A stretch of DNA of 64,000 nt from Paramacrobiotus metropolitanus (Eukaryota > Tardigrada > Eutardigrada > Parachela > Macrobiotidae). The translations under genes were made by a program, and so were the position numbers. Within the stretch, counting starts at the first letter, position 1, and every line of letters starts with the position of its first letter. Shown in pieces: positions 63,594 through 64,000 of this stretch. Location of the stretch: positions 496,001 through 560,000 of the forward strand of contig NW_026570267.1 of NCBI RefSeq assembly GCF_019649055.1, given 5' to 3'. The notes under the pieces were generated by a model that saw only the letters and a list, made by a program, of their open reading frames with translations, was not told where the DNA came from and made no database searches.

Positions 63594-64000
63594 ATGGAAG
63601 AAGGTTCTGGCGATCAGATGTTCGAAGAGGAATACTATGAAAACAGCGATCCGGGATCAGATGGTGACTACGATGCAGAGGGGGATGGCGACGCGGATTT
63701 CAACAGTTTTGAAAATCCACAAGCCAACCCCGAGGGGTTTCCTGTTCTGCGGATTAGCGATCATATGCGACCACCGAAGATCCGTCCCGTAAATCCCGTC
63801 CTGCCAGACACCGTGACAATGCTCGAGCATGCTCCTTCCGGTGGTAGAGTTTATATTGTAAGTACAGCACACGAGTTCGGGCAGCGTTTTTCCAACTTGA
63901 GTTACCGACAAGAACACTGCCCGAATCTGCGAGTCGGTACCTTCATGTTTGCAGCCATTAAAATCTGAATCCTTTTTATAATCCTTTAAATTGCTTGTAG
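63594..64000 (+). CDS. TRABD: TraB-domain protein, first exon (3' truncated by window)
   Basis: First coding exon 63594-63857 (88 codons, phase 0, donor ATT|GTAAGT). It encodes an acidic N-terminus (MEEGSGDQMFEEEYYENSD) and ends LPDTVTMLEHAPSGGRVYIV, which parallels the TRABD motif that leads into GTAH at the start of the TraB domain. The expected next residues GTAH are not in this exon, and the window's final bases (ttgcttgtag) form a polypyrimidine-AG acceptor, so the next exon should begin at the base after 64000. TRABD proteins lie on the mitochondrial outer membrane; TraB relatives are membrane-bound metalloprotease-like proteins. Confidence 0.75.

Overview
This is eukaryotic nuclear DNA from a small-genome invertebrate. 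Nearly every gene is split by short GT-AG introns (about 50 to 150 bases), neighbouring genes lie a few hundred bases apart, and the proteins are metazoan (RUFY, SPD-2/CEP192, PRDM10-type, CISD, PPAN, Pax2/5/8, DNTTIP1, TRABD). A tardigrade or other compact ecdysozoan is my best guess, held with low confidence. All exon models come from reading frames, splice-site phase and remembered family motifs; no search was run.

Layout. 1-2.7 kb (+): 3' part of a RUFY1/2-like RUN-FYVE gene with a one-base frameshift as printed. 2.6-7.7 kb: a direct segmental duplication. Each copy carries the RUFY terminal exon and, tail to tail, the 3' end of a DCAF1-like gene. Copy A keeps an intact RUFY end and a ruined DCAF1 tail; copy B keeps an intact DCAF1 tail and a RUFY remnant. 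The interval between them holds an intronless bacterial-looking methyltransferase-like gene with an in-frame stop. A second, ruined copy of that gene lies at 18.0-18.4 kb and appears to share the stop. 7.3-9.6 kb (-): DCAF1-like protein with only the WD40 part and an acidic tail. 10.3-12.8 kb (-): SPD-2/CEP192-like ASH-domain protein. 13.5-17.8 kb (+): an eleven-exon fusion of a class V aminotransferase (cysteine-desulfurase-like) with a TtcA-type PP-loop tRNA thiolase, the most striking gene here. 18.8-22.9 kb (+): PRDM10-type SET and zinc-finger factor. 23.8-24.8 kb (+): CISD iron-sulfur protein. 25.1-26.4 kb (-): mucin-like type I membrane protein. 27.1-29.4 kb (-): PPAN ribosome-biogenesis factor. 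29.9-32.1 kb (+): AT-hook, BEN-like nuclear protein.

32.1-60.4 kb is dominated by a Pax2/5/8 gene (+) spread over more than 20 kb, with two candidate first exons (38.4 and 48.3 kb), a split paired domain, the octapeptide and a Tyr-rich C-terminus. It is set in about 19 kb of non-coding DNA, which probably holds regulatory elements. 60.4-62.9 kb (-): DNTTIP1 (MiDAC histone deacetylase complex). 63.6 kb to the edge (+): first exon of a TRABD gene; the last bases of the window are a splice acceptor.

Functional themes are loose, as expected for an animal genome: chromatin and transcription (PRDM, BEN-like, Pax, DNTTIP1), the centrosome (SPD-2), endosomes (RUFY), ubiquitin ligase adaptors (DCAF1), and iron-sulfur or sulfur chemistry (the fusion enzyme and CISD). 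I see no operon-like organisation, no convincing tRNA or rRNA gene, no CRISPR array and no intact transposon.
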